Below, one piece after another: positions 27,587 through 37,362 of a DNA stretch of 64,000 nucleotides. The stretch comes from Methanosarcina vacuolata Z-761. GTDB lineage: Archaea > Halobacteriota > Methanosarcinia > Methanosarcinales > Methanosarcinaceae. The stretch is from contig NZ_CP009520.1 in the NCBI RefSeq assembly GCF_000969905.1, positions 1,984,001 to 2,048,000 of the forward strand, given 5' to 3'. Each line of letters opens with the position of its first letter. Position 1 is the first letter of the stretch. The notes under the pieces are model-generated. The model saw nothing but the letters and a program-made list of their open reading frames with translations, had not been told where the DNA came from and searched no databases. Both the position numbers and the translations under genes were made by a program.

Positions 27587-29833
27587 TTACTTCTTTTCCG
27601 CTACTGTGATTTTTATAGTGAACTCAGTTCCAGAGTCCCTGTTCAAGTCAAGTTCTCCGTCTAACTGGTCTACCAGGATGGTTACCAGTTGTATTCCAAG
27701 GGTATAGGAGTCTTCCAGACTGATGCTCTCAGGTATGCCTGCTCCGTTATCTGAAACGACCAGGATATAACTGGTACTTTTACATGCTTCGTTACTATCT
27801 TCAATTCCGTTATCTTCAGATTTTTCACTTATTTCCCGTGAGAGTTTTATTTTAATTTCTCCTGTTTTCCCACCTGGAAATGCATGTTTGAGGGAATTTG
27901 AGACCAGCTCATTAACAATCATTCCTAACGGAACTGCAGTATCCATATCAAAGAAAATATTTTCCTCTATTTCCAGAACCATTTTGACTTCCGAAGCTCC
28001 AACGTTGTAACACCTGAAGAGCTCCTCAATCAGTTTTTGAAGGTAAGTCGCAAAATTAAGAGTACTGACTTCTTTTGACCCATACAGTTCTTCGTGGATC
28101 AAAGCCATAGAAATAACCCTGTTCTGGCTGTCCCTGAAAGCTGCAAGCACCTTTGGAGTGTCATAAACCTCATTGACAGCGAATTTTTCAGCCTGCAGGT
28201 CTAGCAGAGACGAGATTACCTGCAGATTATTTTTAATTCTATGATGAATTTCCTTTTTACGGGCTTCTTCAATTTTTTTCAGGAAATTTTCAGCTTCCTT
28301 TTTCTCAGTAATATCCATTGCGACGCAGATGACCCCAATAATGTTTCCTGTGGCGTCGTGCAGCGGTTCCGTGGTCATATCATGGACCAGATTACCACCA
28401 GCGGAAGCTGACCTATGGGTGACTACCTCGTCACGTCTACCTGTGCCACTGGCTAATACCTGACGCTTGATAGCGGTAAATATCTCAGCATCCTCTGGCT
28501 GATATATCTCATAGTCACGCTTACCCAGGACATCCTCGACTTTGAAGCCCGGCGCAGGGTTGTACACCCATGTGTACCTCAGCTCAAGGTCCTGACTGAA
28601 CATAACAATGCTTGAGCCTCTCAGAGCGAGACGAAAGCGTTCCTCGGACTTTCGCAGTTCTTCTTCTATCCGCTTACGCTCTGTGATATCCTTCATTATT
28701 CCGAGGACTTTGTTTGTAAGATAATTTCCCTTTTGAAGACAGACCCCATGATCTTCAACATGGATATATTCTCCGTCCTTCCTTCTAAAACGATACTCAA
28801 GGTGGAAATTCCTCTTATTTTCAGTGTTCCTTAAGTCATAGCTGCAGCCGTTTATCTTTTGATTCCAGACTTTCTTCTGGTCTTCAGGGTGGACATTGTT
28901 TATCCATAGTTCAATACCGGTGTCCAGCAGTTCTTCCTGAGTATATCCTGTAATCTCTTCTATGGTGCCTGCCCAGTAGATTTTATTTTCCTCGACATCG
29001 TGCTCATATATTAACTGACCTGTCTGTTCCGTAACAATCCGATATCTTTCCTCACTATTGTGAAGCCTTTCTTCGGCTTTTTTACTCTCGGTTATGTCTC
29101 TGGCGATAACCGAGATAGCCATAAGCTCTCCGAAAATATCAAAAACCGGAGAAAGAGTCATTGAGACATCTATAACCGTACCGTCTTTTCTTAACCGTGA
29201 AGTCTCATACTGGTGAATCTTTTCTCCCTGTTTTATCATTTCAGTCAGTTTTTGTGATTCATTTACCAGGATGGAAGGCATTAAGACTGTTGCAGGCTTT
29301 CCCAAAATTTCTTCAGCTGGATACCCATAGATTTGCTCTGCCCCAAGGTTCCAGCTGGTAATGAAACCATCAAGAGACCGGGTTACAATGGCATCATTTG
29401 AAAATTCCACTATATTCGCTAAGTTCTGAACTCTTTCCTCTGCTTTTTTACGCTCAATGGAATACTGGATAGAACGTTTCAATAATCTGCCATCTACCTG
29501 CCCTTTGACCAGATAGTCCTGAGCACCTGTCTTTACAGCCTCAATTCCGATATTTTCATCATTCATTCCTGTCAGAATTATAATGGGAATTCGTGAATTC
29601 CTTGCATGAATTTCAAGAAAAGTATCAATACCGTCGCTGTCTGGCAATCCCAGGTCAGATAATATTATATCAAACCGATTCTCTTTAAGAAGGCTTAAAC
29701 CTTCATTAAGGGTCTGAACGGTTTTAAATTCGTACTGAAAGTCGGTGAATCCTTCGAGCATCTCTTCAATTAAACCTGCATCCCCGGGATTATCCTCAAA
29801 AAGCAAGATTTCTACCTTTTTATACATAGTCAA
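27587..29833 (-). CDS. Hybrid receiver-PAS-histidine kinase (HisKA_2 type)
   Basis: The 748-residue soluble sensor kinase starts with a receiver domain (about 8-125, phosphoacceptor Asp in ILSDLGLPDSDG, Lys in YLVKGQ). Three PAS/PAC domains follow at about 135-255, 265-390 and 400-520. A HisKA_2 dimerisation domain has His in KEIHHRIKNNLQVISSLLDL, and a HATPase domain has N-box LVNELVSNSLKHAF and G-box DNGAGIP. It has no membrane segment. It is the last gene of a three-gene signalling operon, 26 bp after the response regulator. The N-terminal receiver suggests it is controlled by the upstream kinase in a phosphorelay. Confidence 0.92.
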   Translation of the reverse strand: MTMYKKVEILLFEDNPGDAGLIEEMLEGFTDFQYEFKTVQTLNEGLSLLKENRFDIILSDLGLPDSDGIDTFLEIHARNSRIPIIILTGMNDENIGIEAVKTGAQDYLVKGQVDGRLLKRSIQYSIERKKAEERVQNLANIVEFSNDAIVTRSLDGFITSWNLGAEQIYGYPAEEILGKPATVLMPSILVNESQKLTEMIKQGEKIHQYETSRLRKDGTVIDVSMTLSPVFDIFGELMAISVIARDITESKKAEERLHNSEERYRIVTEQTGQLIYEHDVEENKIYWAGTIEEITGYTQEELLDTGIELWINNVHPEDQKKVWNQKINGCSYDLRNTENKRNFHLEYRFRRKDGEYIHVEDHGVCLQKGNYLTNKVLGIMKDITERKRIEEELRKSEERFRLALRGSSIVMFSQDLELRYTWVYNPAPGFKVEDVLGKRDYEIYQPEDAEIFTAIKRQVLASGTGRRDEVVTHRSASAGGNLVHDMTTEPLHDATGNIIGVICVAMDITEKKEAENFLKKIEEARKKEIHHRIKNNLQVISSLLDLQAEKFAVNEVYDTPKVLAAFRDSQNRVISMALIHEELYGSKEVSTLNFATYLQKLIEELFRCYNVGASEVKMVLEIEENIFFDMDTAVPLGMIVNELVSNSLKHAFPGGKTGEIKIKLSREISEKSEDNGIEDSNEACKSTSYILVVSDNGAGIPESISLEDSYTLGIQLVTILVDQLDGELDLNRDSGTEFTIKITVAEKK

Positions 29834-29859
29834 ACCGTCCTATCCGGGTTATTCTGGCC

Positions 29860-30306
29860 TTACTTAGATGGCAACTTTACAATCTCAAGCCAGAAATTTT
29901 CTATGGACTTAACTACGTCTAGAAACTGATCAAAGTCAACAGGTTTAGTAATATATGCATTGGCGTGCAGATTATAAGATCTCAGGATGTCCTCCTCAGC
30001 TTTGGAAGTAGTTAAAACCACAATAGGTATGTTTTTAAGTTCATCGTCGCCTTTCACTTCCTCAAGAACCTCGCGCCCGTCTTTTTTTGGTAAATTTAAG
30101 TCCAGAAGTATTATATCCGGGCGCGGGGAACCTGAAAACTGTCCTTCGCCACGTAAAAAAGCGATTGCTTCTTCTCCGTCCTCTACAATATGAAGAATGT
30201 TCCCGATTTTTGCATCTTCGAAACCTTCTTCTATTAGTCCAATATCGCCTTTGCTGTCTTCTACTACAAGAATCTCTACCGGTTTAAATGCTATTCGAGT
30301 TCTCAT
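29860..30306 (-). CDS. Single-domain response regulator (Rcp1-like)
   Basis: The 148-residue receiver domain has acidic pocket EDSKGD, phosphoacceptor Asp in DIILLDLNLPKKDG, switch Thr in IVVLTTSKAEED and Lys in AYITKPVDFDQF. There is no output domain. The FWLEIVKLP tail is the form typical of phytochrome-type Rcp regulators and the many methanogen homologues. It lies between two histidine kinase genes and probably carries phosphoryl groups between them or to an unlinked target. Confidence 0.92.
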   Translation of the reverse strand: MRTRIAFKPVEILVVEDSKGDIGLIEEGFEDAKIGNILHIVEDGEEAIAFLRGEGQFSGSPRPDIILLDLNLPKKDGREVLEEVKGDDELKNIPIVVLTTSKAEEDILRSYNLHANAYITKPVDFDQFLDVVKSIENFWLEIVKLPSK

Positions 30307-30468
30307 TTATATGACCATCCTGGTTATATGTCAAAAATTTTGAGCTTTCCCGAAACTGGTTATCTAATTTGAGCCGAATATCTAAAATTTAAATTTTTTA
30401 TAGGGATTAATTTTTTTATATAAATTAAATTTTTTTATAAAAATTAAATTTTTACTGTATAGTCATAA

Positions 30469-33400
30469 TCACGAATTCACGGTATAGTCTTTATCACAAA
30501 CTTTTATAGGAATTACTGGTAAAGTGAAGTAGAAAGTAGAGCCCTTCCCTGGTTCAGATTCTACCCAAATCTGTCCTCCATGCCTTTCAATAATTTTTTT
30601 ACAGATCGAAAGCCCTATACCTGTACCGGGGTACTCTTCTCTTTTATTAAGTCTTTTAAAAACCTCAAAAATCCGTTCAGAGTATTTAGGGTCAATTCCA
30701 ATCCCATTATCTTTTACTAAAAATAACCATTGACCAGCTTTTTTTTCGGCAGAAATTTCAATTTCCGGGGCATTTTCACTGCGGAATTTTATAGCGTTGC
30801 TTATAAGATTCTGGAATAGTTGAGTGAACTGGACAGGGTCCGCCATTACTACAGGTAAAGAACCAGAAGATATACTGGCTTCATTTTCTTTTATTGATAC
30901 CTCTAAATTAAATAAGACTTTATCCAGAACAGATTTGCAATCTGTAGGTTCGAATTCTCTGGTTTTTGTGGTTACCCGAGAAAATTCCAGAAGGTCGTTA
31001 ATCAGGTTTTGCATACGGGAAGCCCCGTCCACAGCAAAATAGATGTATTTGTCAGCCTTCTCGTCAAGCTTTCCCTGATATTTTCTTTGTAAAAGCTGTA
31101 AATAACTTGCTATCATTCTCAAGGGTTCCTGCAAGTCGTGGGACGAGACGTAGGCAAATTGTTCCAGCTCCGCGTTTGAGCGAGCAAGCTCCTCTAATTT
31201 CAGTTTTAACAGTTCTTCTGCCTTTTTCCGTTCGGTGATATCACGGGCGGCTGCAAAAGCTCCAATAACCGCACCATTTTCGTCTTTATAAATTGAAGCG
31301 TTATATAATACAGGAGTTACACGACCGTTTTTGTGCTGAATTTCAAGTTCGTAGTCCAGTACCAAACCTTCCCTGAAGAAATGTTGATATCCTTCTCTAG
31401 CTTTCTCAGGATCGGTGAAATAGTCTGAAAAATCAGTCCCGATTAACTCATTTCTTGAATAACCGGTAGCCAGTTCTGTGGCTTTATTTACATCGGTTAT
31501 CCTCCCATCAGGGCCGATAGTAACCATAGGGTCAAGGCTGACTTCTATCAGACTACGATTATAAATGCTTGACAACCTCAGAGTTTCTTCTGCTTTTTTT
31601 CGCTCAGTAATGTCTCTTGCAATAACGGAGAAAGCTATAAGTTGGTCAGAAACATCCAAAACCGGAGAAAGAGTTACTGAAATATCTATTAATGTACGAT
31701 CCTTTCTTAACCGTACTGTTTCATAGTGCTGGATTCTCTCTTCCTCTTGAATTTTCTTAGCTAACTGCTTTATCTCTCCTTTACGATTATCTGGCTCAAG
31801 TATTGAGATATTTTGTCCAATAATTTCTTCGGCGAGATAGCCATAAATCTGCTCTGCTCCTTTATTCCAGCTTGTAATAATGCCATCAATAGACTTTGTC
31901 ATAATGGCATCATCCGATGACTCTACAGCACTCGCCAGTACCTGTATCTTTTCTTCCGCCTTTTTCTGCTCACAAATATCACGTGCAGCTGCAAAAACCC
32001 CAATAACTTCTCCAGTTTCATCCCTATAAACCGATGCATTATACAAAACAGGCGTTATCTGCCCGTTTTTATGTTGAATTTTCAGAGAATAATTTCGCAC
32101 CAGCCCTTTCTGGAATGCATTCTGATATCCTTCTCTGGCTTTCTCAGGCTCGGTGAAATAATCCGAAAAATCAGTCCCAATTAACTCCTTGCGGGAGTAA
32201 CCCGTAACAAGTTCGGTTGAATTATTTACATCAGTAATTTTACCATCCGGACCGATAGCTACAAAGGGATCTATACTGGCCTCAATGAGACTGCGATTAT
32301 ACGTGTTAGCCAGCTCTAAGGCTTTTTCAGCCTTTTTTTGCTCAGTAATATCCTGAACTGTTCCTCTCATATGGACAGGAATATTTTCCTCATTAAAAAT
32401 AACCTCAGCCTGTTCATGTACTATACGCTCTTCTCCACTGGCTAAGGTAATCCGGTGATTAATATTGTATTTTTTGCCGTTTAAAGCTTCTTTAACGGCA
32501 TTATTTACATAATCTCGATCATCCGGATGTACATAACTCAGAAACGCATCGAAAGTTGCCCCGAACTCTTGAGGGCTGCGTCCGAAGATACGATATATCT
32601 CATCAGACCAGTATAACTCATTAGTTACAATATTCCAGTCCCAGTTTCCAAGGTGTGCCATCCTCTGAGCTTCATAAAGACTCCTTTCGCTTTCCTTCAA
32701 AGAATTATAAGCGTTCTCAAGCTGCTCCCTATGCTTCTTTAGCTCCGTTTCAGCGCGTTTTTGCTCGGTGACGTCAATGTCCATCTTGAGGATCATGGGC
32801 GAACCGTCAATGTCTGTGAACGGAAAGTCGTAGGAATCAATTATGCTTCCGTCCGGGGTGGTGCCTTCCCAATGATGGGGCTGACCGGTTTCAAGCACTT
32901 TATATGTTTCGCAGAATTCACAGGGTCTGGTGCACTCATAACAATATTCATAACAGTGCCGGCCGCCTGATTCGCCAAACTTTTCACGGAAGCCACGGTT
33001 GGCAAAGGCGATGTGATAGTCAGGTGTCAGCAGGGATATCATTGCCGGCAGCGTCTCAAGAACGTCAAAGAGCCGCTGCCGTTCTGCCTTAACAGCCGCT
33101 TGTGCCTGTTTGATCTCGGTGATATCAATGCCCACTTCCAGGATGAGTGTGGAACCATCGGAGTCCTTGAATGGGTAGTCATATACATCGTAATTACGGC
33201 CATCTGGACCTAGCCACTCCCAACGATGAGGTGCACCTGTTTTGAGCACCTTGTAGGTTTCACAGTTCTCACAGGGCTCGGTGCGCTGGAAGAGATATTC
33301 GTAGCAACGCCTGCCCTCAGATTTGCCGAAACGCTCCTCGAAGAAACGGTTTGCAAACGGCACGCTGTGATCCGCTGAGAGCAGTATCACATAAGCCGGC

Positions 33401-36400
33401 AGCATGTCCAGCACGCTGTTCAATCGCTCCCGTTCAGCTTGCACAGCCTCAGTAACCTTGCGACGTGCTTCGCTCTCGCGAAGCGCCTCCTCGGCTTGCT
33501 TGCGCTCTGTGATATCTCTTAAGATTACTGCGAACTTCCCTTTTTCAGGGCTGAATACATAACTGTCAAGATACCTATCTAGCCCCTGGCTAAAAATCTC
33601 AACATGCGTTGACTTACCTGAGAGTGCTACTTCACCATACTTCTCGATAAGCAAGTGACTCGGGTTATGCAGTACTTCCTGTATAGTCTTGTCTGATATC
33701 TCTTTCCTCTTTAAGCCTGTTTGACACTCAAAAGCAGGATTTATCTCAAGGAAGCGATAGTCGCGTGGCGTACCATCCTTATCATAAATAGGTTCTCCAA
33801 GGAAGAAGCCGTCAGTCATGCTTGTGAAAAGCATTCGATATTGCTTTTCGCTTTCACTCAAAGCTTCATAAGCTTCCTGGAGTTCTTCCGCCTGAGCCTG
33901 CAATTCCTCGGATTGTACCTGAAGATTGTCGTATGCTTCACGCAAGTCATCTTCTGCCTGTTTGTATTTTGTCGTCTCACGTAACGACAAGACAAGGCCA
34001 GTTACGTTTCCGTTCGGATTCTTGACCGGTACAAGACTCCAGTCCCAGTAAGTGACTCCGAGTTCGGGCTGATCAGGATAGAAAAACGGCTTGTCCCTAT
34101 AGAACACTCCTTCGCCGGTGTCCCGAACCTTCCTAAAAATCGCTTCGTTTTCTTCATGGGGATATAATGCGAAATGGTTCTTGCCGATAATATCTTCCAG
34201 CTTCATATGGCACGACTCGGCATAGGCGGCGTTAGCCCACAAAAAGTTGAACTGCGGATCGAAAAAAGCCAGCATAAAGTCGGTGGTTCGCATTACGCTT
34301 TCTAGCAAGCTTCTTTCTCGTTGCAGCGCCTCTACTGCCCGTTTGCGTTCGATAGCTACCGACACTTGGTCAGCCACGGTGCTCATGAGAGCAAGTTCGT
34401 CCCTCGTAAAGCTCTTTCTGCTCTTCGTGCCAAAGGAGAGTGTGCCTATTGTTTTCTCTCCGACATGGAGAGGCTGACAGGCGTACGCCTGAATTCCCAT
34501 TGACCGCACAAGGTCAGCCCGCTTGTCTCCGTTATGCTGTACGTCTTCGGAAACGATAAGGCAACCGTTACTGGCTACACAGCCACATATAGCAATTCCT
34601 TCATCAAGCCATTCGATCTCTTTAGCCGACTCTGCGCTTGTCCCACCGTAAGCTTTGAGATGTAGCCTGCTTTGTACCTCGTCAAAAACGTAGTTAAAGA
34701 ATACATCACAATTCAGGTGTCGCATTACCTTCTCGGCGATAGTCTGAATCGTGGTTTCGGGCTCTTTGCTTGAAAGGAGGAGGGCATTCGCCTCGCTTAG
34801 GAGCTCGAAGCGTTTTTTGCTTTCGCTTAATGCTTCATAAGATTCCTGAAGATCATCGGTCTGAGCCTCCAACTCTTCCGCTTGCACCTGAATATTCTCA
34901 TAAGCCTCACGCAAAGCATCTTCTGCACGAGTTTTGGCAATGGCAATGGCAAGATATTCAGCCAAACGTTCCCACAATGAAATTGTTTCAGGAGAAAACT
35001 GCCCTTTACGTCTATCGTTCAACTGGAGAAGACCTAAACATTCGCCGCCCACTCGTAGAGCAATCAGAGCTACAGATTCGTATCCTTCACCATTACACCT
35101 GTTACGCGTGTTTGCTTGACGGTCAGCATCAGTTGTGGTAGCGAGAAGTTCAGTAGTGGAATTTGTGCAGAAACTTCCCTTCTTTGTGAAGAACAACTTC
35201 GATGGATCAAACCTTCCGTGAATAATGTTTCCGCACATGCATTCATGGATTGGATAGCCATTACTATCGCGAATAGGCTGTCCGATGGGATCTCTTGTAC
35301 AGAGGCTATTCTCAAACCTTACAAATTCCTCAGGGAAACCAGAAGTTTCGAAGTAAGGATAATCTTCGCCTTCCCTGAGCCTAATGCCGACAGCCTCAAA
35401 GCCGGAGCGTCCCTTAAAGAATTTCACGGAAGAATGAACTAGTTCTGATGTACTTCTACTTTCATTTACGAGACGTAAGAATTCCACAATAATCTCACGT
35501 TCTAGTTCGGCACGTTTGCGTTCGGTGATATTACGGGCAACATGAATAGATCCAACAATTTTTCCTTCATAGTCATGAATAGGAGATACACTTACTATGA
35601 AATCGCCACCCAGGCTGTCTTCGTGAACCTCTGTTATATGTTCAAGTCCGTCTGCAAGCAACTGACGGTGAGGACAAAAGGAGGGCGGTTTGTTCGTCCC
35701 ATGAATAGCACGATAACATTTTAACCCTACGCATTCTTCTGGTGTCACTCCAAGCCTTTCAGCTATGGCTTTGTTTGCACGAACAACTCGATATTCCTCG
35801 TCGATTATAGCTATTAGGTCTGGTACAGAGTCAAATGTATGTTCCCAATTTTTTGTGGCTTGAATAGCTGTTTTTTCGGCTTCTTTGCGCCTGGAACTCT
35901 CGATTTGTGTCCATTTCTCTTCTTTTTTAACCAGGGCAAATTGGTGGTTGATAACTACATCAATAATTTCGGTTGCACTGCACCTCTCGAGGCAATATGT
36001 GCACAGGGCTATCATGGAGTAATTGCCAATGATGCTGTCGATCTCTTCTTCATAATCGACAAAATTGTTCCAGTCTTTTTTTTCCAGCCAGAAGGTGTTT
36101 CCGCTCAACCTTAAACCGTCGTAGCCGTTAGCCAGGGCTCGGTTGAGTTTTTCTATCCAGCCGTTAAGCACTTTTTGAGAATCGAAAATTCCCTCTTTGA
36201 CATACCAGTAAGTGTAAGGAATAATCTCAATTTGTCCTTTTTCCAGATAAACATCAATCTCAGGAATAGCTTTTCTAAGAGCTCCTTTTGCCTCTTCCAC
36301 ATCAAGGGGCTCTGATGTAACCCACATGCAGAATTCGTTATTTTCCAGGCCGGCTTTAAAATAAGGAACAAGTATGTCAATTAAATCCTGTTTTGTCTGG

Positions 36401-36498
36401 TAGAATTGGCAGAAGTGCGTTCCCCAGGGTACCTCTCCAATAATGTCAATCCCAGATTTTCTCAAGCTTTTTTCCATTTCAACCCTTTCCGAATTCAA
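30469..36498 (-). CDS. Giant MEDS/PAS/GAF histidine kinase (2009 residues)
   Basis: Approximate domain order: MEDS sensor domain 22-195 (WGTHFCQFYQT, LSGNTFWLEKKDW); PAS 215-325; Cys-rich GAF 345-540 (ECMCG, CTRD, RCNGEGY); GAF 580-740; PAS 745-865; PAS 890-1010; two similar PAS domains near 1020-1260 with a CYEY...PCENCETY or PCEFCETY pair; a PAS_3 fold near 1290-1400 (YWSDEIYRIFG); three PAS/PAC 1405-1760; HisKA with His in YVSSHDLQEPLRM; and HATPase with DNGIGIDP and GTGIGLSICKKI. Short coiled coils link the units. No membrane segment is present, so it senses cytoplasmic signals. The MEDS domain occurs with methanogen and methylotroph sensing of C1 compounds. It heads the operon with a response regulator and a hybrid kinase. 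ATG 36477 is an alternative start. Confidence 0.92.
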   Translation of the reverse strand: MNSERVEMEKSLRKSGIDIIGEVPWGTHFCQFYQTKQDLIDILVPYFKAGLENNEFCMWVTSEPLDVEEAKGALRKAIPEIDVYLEKGQIEIIPYTYWYVKEGIFDSQKVLNGWIEKLNRALANGYDGLRLSGNTFWLEKKDWNNFVDYEEEIDSIIGNYSMIALCTYCLERCSATEIIDVVINHQFALVKKEEKWTQIESSRRKEAEKTAIQATKNWEHTFDSVPDLIAIIDEEYRVVRANKAIAERLGVTPEECVGLKCYRAIHGTNKPPSFCPHRQLLADGLEHITEVHEDSLGGDFIVSVSPIHDYEGKIVGSIHVARNITERKRAELEREIIVEFLRLVNESRSTSELVHSSVKFFKGRSGFEAVGIRLREGEDYPYFETSGFPEEFVRFENSLCTRDPIGQPIRDSNGYPIHECMCGNIIHGRFDPSKLFFTKKGSFCTNSTTELLATTTDADRQANTRNRCNGEGYESVALIALRVGGECLGLLQLNDRRKGQFSPETISLWERLAEYLAIAIAKTRAEDALREAYENIQVQAEELEAQTDDLQESYEALSESKKRFELLSEANALLLSSKEPETTIQTIAEKVMRHLNCDVFFNYVFDEVQSRLHLKAYGGTSAESAKEIEWLDEGIAICGCVASNGCLIVSEDVQHNGDKRADLVRSMGIQAYACQPLHVGEKTIGTLSFGTKSRKSFTRDELALMSTVADQVSVAIERKRAVEALQRERSLLESVMRTTDFMLAFFDPQFNFLWANAAYAESCHMKLEDIIGKNHFALYPHEENEAIFRKVRDTGEGVFYRDKPFFYPDQPELGVTYWDWSLVPVKNPNGNVTGLVLSLRETTKYKQAEDDLREAYDNLQVQSEELQAQAEELQEAYEALSESEKQYRMLFTSMTDGFFLGEPIYDKDGTPRDYRFLEINPAFECQTGLKRKEISDKTIQEVLHNPSHLLIEKYGEVALSGKSTHVEIFSQGLDRYLDSYVFSPEKGKFAVILRDITERKQAEEALRESEARRKVTEAVQAERERLNSVLDMLPAYVILLSADHSVPFANRFFEERFGKSEGRRCYEYLFQRTEPCENCETYKVLKTGAPHRWEWLGPDGRNYDVYDYPFKDSDGSTLILEVGIDITEIKQAQAAVKAERQRLFDVLETLPAMISLLTPDYHIAFANRGFREKFGESGGRHCYEYCYECTRPCEFCETYKVLETGQPHHWEGTTPDGSIIDSYDFPFTDIDGSPMILKMDIDVTEQKRAETELKKHREQLENAYNSLKESERSLYEAQRMAHLGNWDWNIVTNELYWSDEIYRIFGRSPQEFGATFDAFLSYVHPDDRDYVNNAVKEALNGKKYNINHRITLASGEERIVHEQAEVIFNEENIPVHMRGTVQDITEQKKAEKALELANTYNRSLIEASIDPFVAIGPDGKITDVNNSTELVTGYSRKELIGTDFSDYFTEPEKAREGYQNAFQKGLVRNYSLKIQHKNGQITPVLYNASVYRDETGEVIGVFAAARDICEQKKAEEKIQVLASAVESSDDAIMTKSIDGIITSWNKGAEQIYGYLAEEIIGQNISILEPDNRKGEIKQLAKKIQEEERIQHYETVRLRKDRTLIDISVTLSPVLDVSDQLIAFSVIARDITERKKAEETLRLSSIYNRSLIEVSLDPMVTIGPDGRITDVNKATELATGYSRNELIGTDFSDYFTDPEKAREGYQHFFREGLVLDYELEIQHKNGRVTPVLYNASIYKDENGAVIGAFAAARDITERKKAEELLKLKLEELARSNAELEQFAYVSSHDLQEPLRMIASYLQLLQRKYQGKLDEKADKYIYFAVDGASRMQNLINDLLEFSRVTTKTREFEPTDCKSVLDKVLFNLEVSIKENEASISSGSLPVVMADPVQFTQLFQNLISNAIKFRSENAPEIEISAEKKAGQWLFLVKDNGIGIDPKYSERIFEVFKRLNKREEYPGTGIGLSICKKIIERHGGQIWVESEPGKGSTFYFTLPVIPIKVCDKDYTVNS

Positions 36499-37362
36499 AG
36501 GTAATTTAAAGCTAGTATTTAACCAGGTGCGAGAAATTCGTAACCTTCAAGTTATTTGTCACCTATAAGATCAGGCAACTTTTATAAAATTCTGCCATAT
36601 CAATCAGTTTATTCATTATCCCTTTGTCAGGACTTTCAAAACCCAGAACCTGACAGTAAACATTTAGATGCAATCGCTCAATCTAATCGTTTGATGTTCA
36701 ACGCTAAATTTTTAACCCACTTTCTGTAACGTTTAAGACTCTGGATGTTTTCTCATACGCCAGATGTCCATTATTTTCTAATTTATGTTAATCAATAGTT
36801 TGTAGTCAGGATCTCAAGATTGCTTTACAGTTATCATTGCTATCGATTTCACGTAAACGTTCCTTATTAAAAGCGAGTTTAAATATTTTTATAAAAAGTA
36901 ATAAATACTTTATTTTTCCAAAGGCAGTTGTAAATAAATTATACATTCATTATGTCCTTTACGAGTTATTAGTTATAAAACTGCCTATAATAAATGTCAA
37001 AATATTTAGTCGTAATCAAAAATTATTAAAAAAGAGGCGCAACGATTATTATCACATATAAAGAATAGATATAATGTATGGCAATACTTATGAAGTAAAG
37101 TAATTTTTATAAGGCAACATTTATTTTATAATTATGTTAAGTTTTTACAGCACATGTTAATCTTTTGCAGAGTTTCGTATTAATTTTTTACAGAGTATTG
37201 TAGTTTTTATAAATGCCGTAAAGACCCTGAAATGCAGTAAATAGTATCACTTTGTGAAGATTGAACGCTATCAAAAATTAAAAGCAATAATATTCACCGC
37301 ATTTCTAAAATATTATAGTTTCTTGATTGCGGAAATTATTCTCTACTGCTTTTTTTTCTAAA
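36499..37362. other. Long AT-rich intergenic region
   Basis: Almost 0.9 kb upstream of the kinase operon and downstream of the adenosylhomocysteinase gene. A frame at 36837-37061 lacks a binding site and protein-like composition. The region may hold promoters for the kinase operon; I see no RNA gene. Confidence 0.55.

Noticed and set aside
36837-37061. 74-codon frame in the region upstream of the kinase operon
   Set aside because: Lys/Ile/Asn composition as expected for random AT-rich DNA; no binding site.
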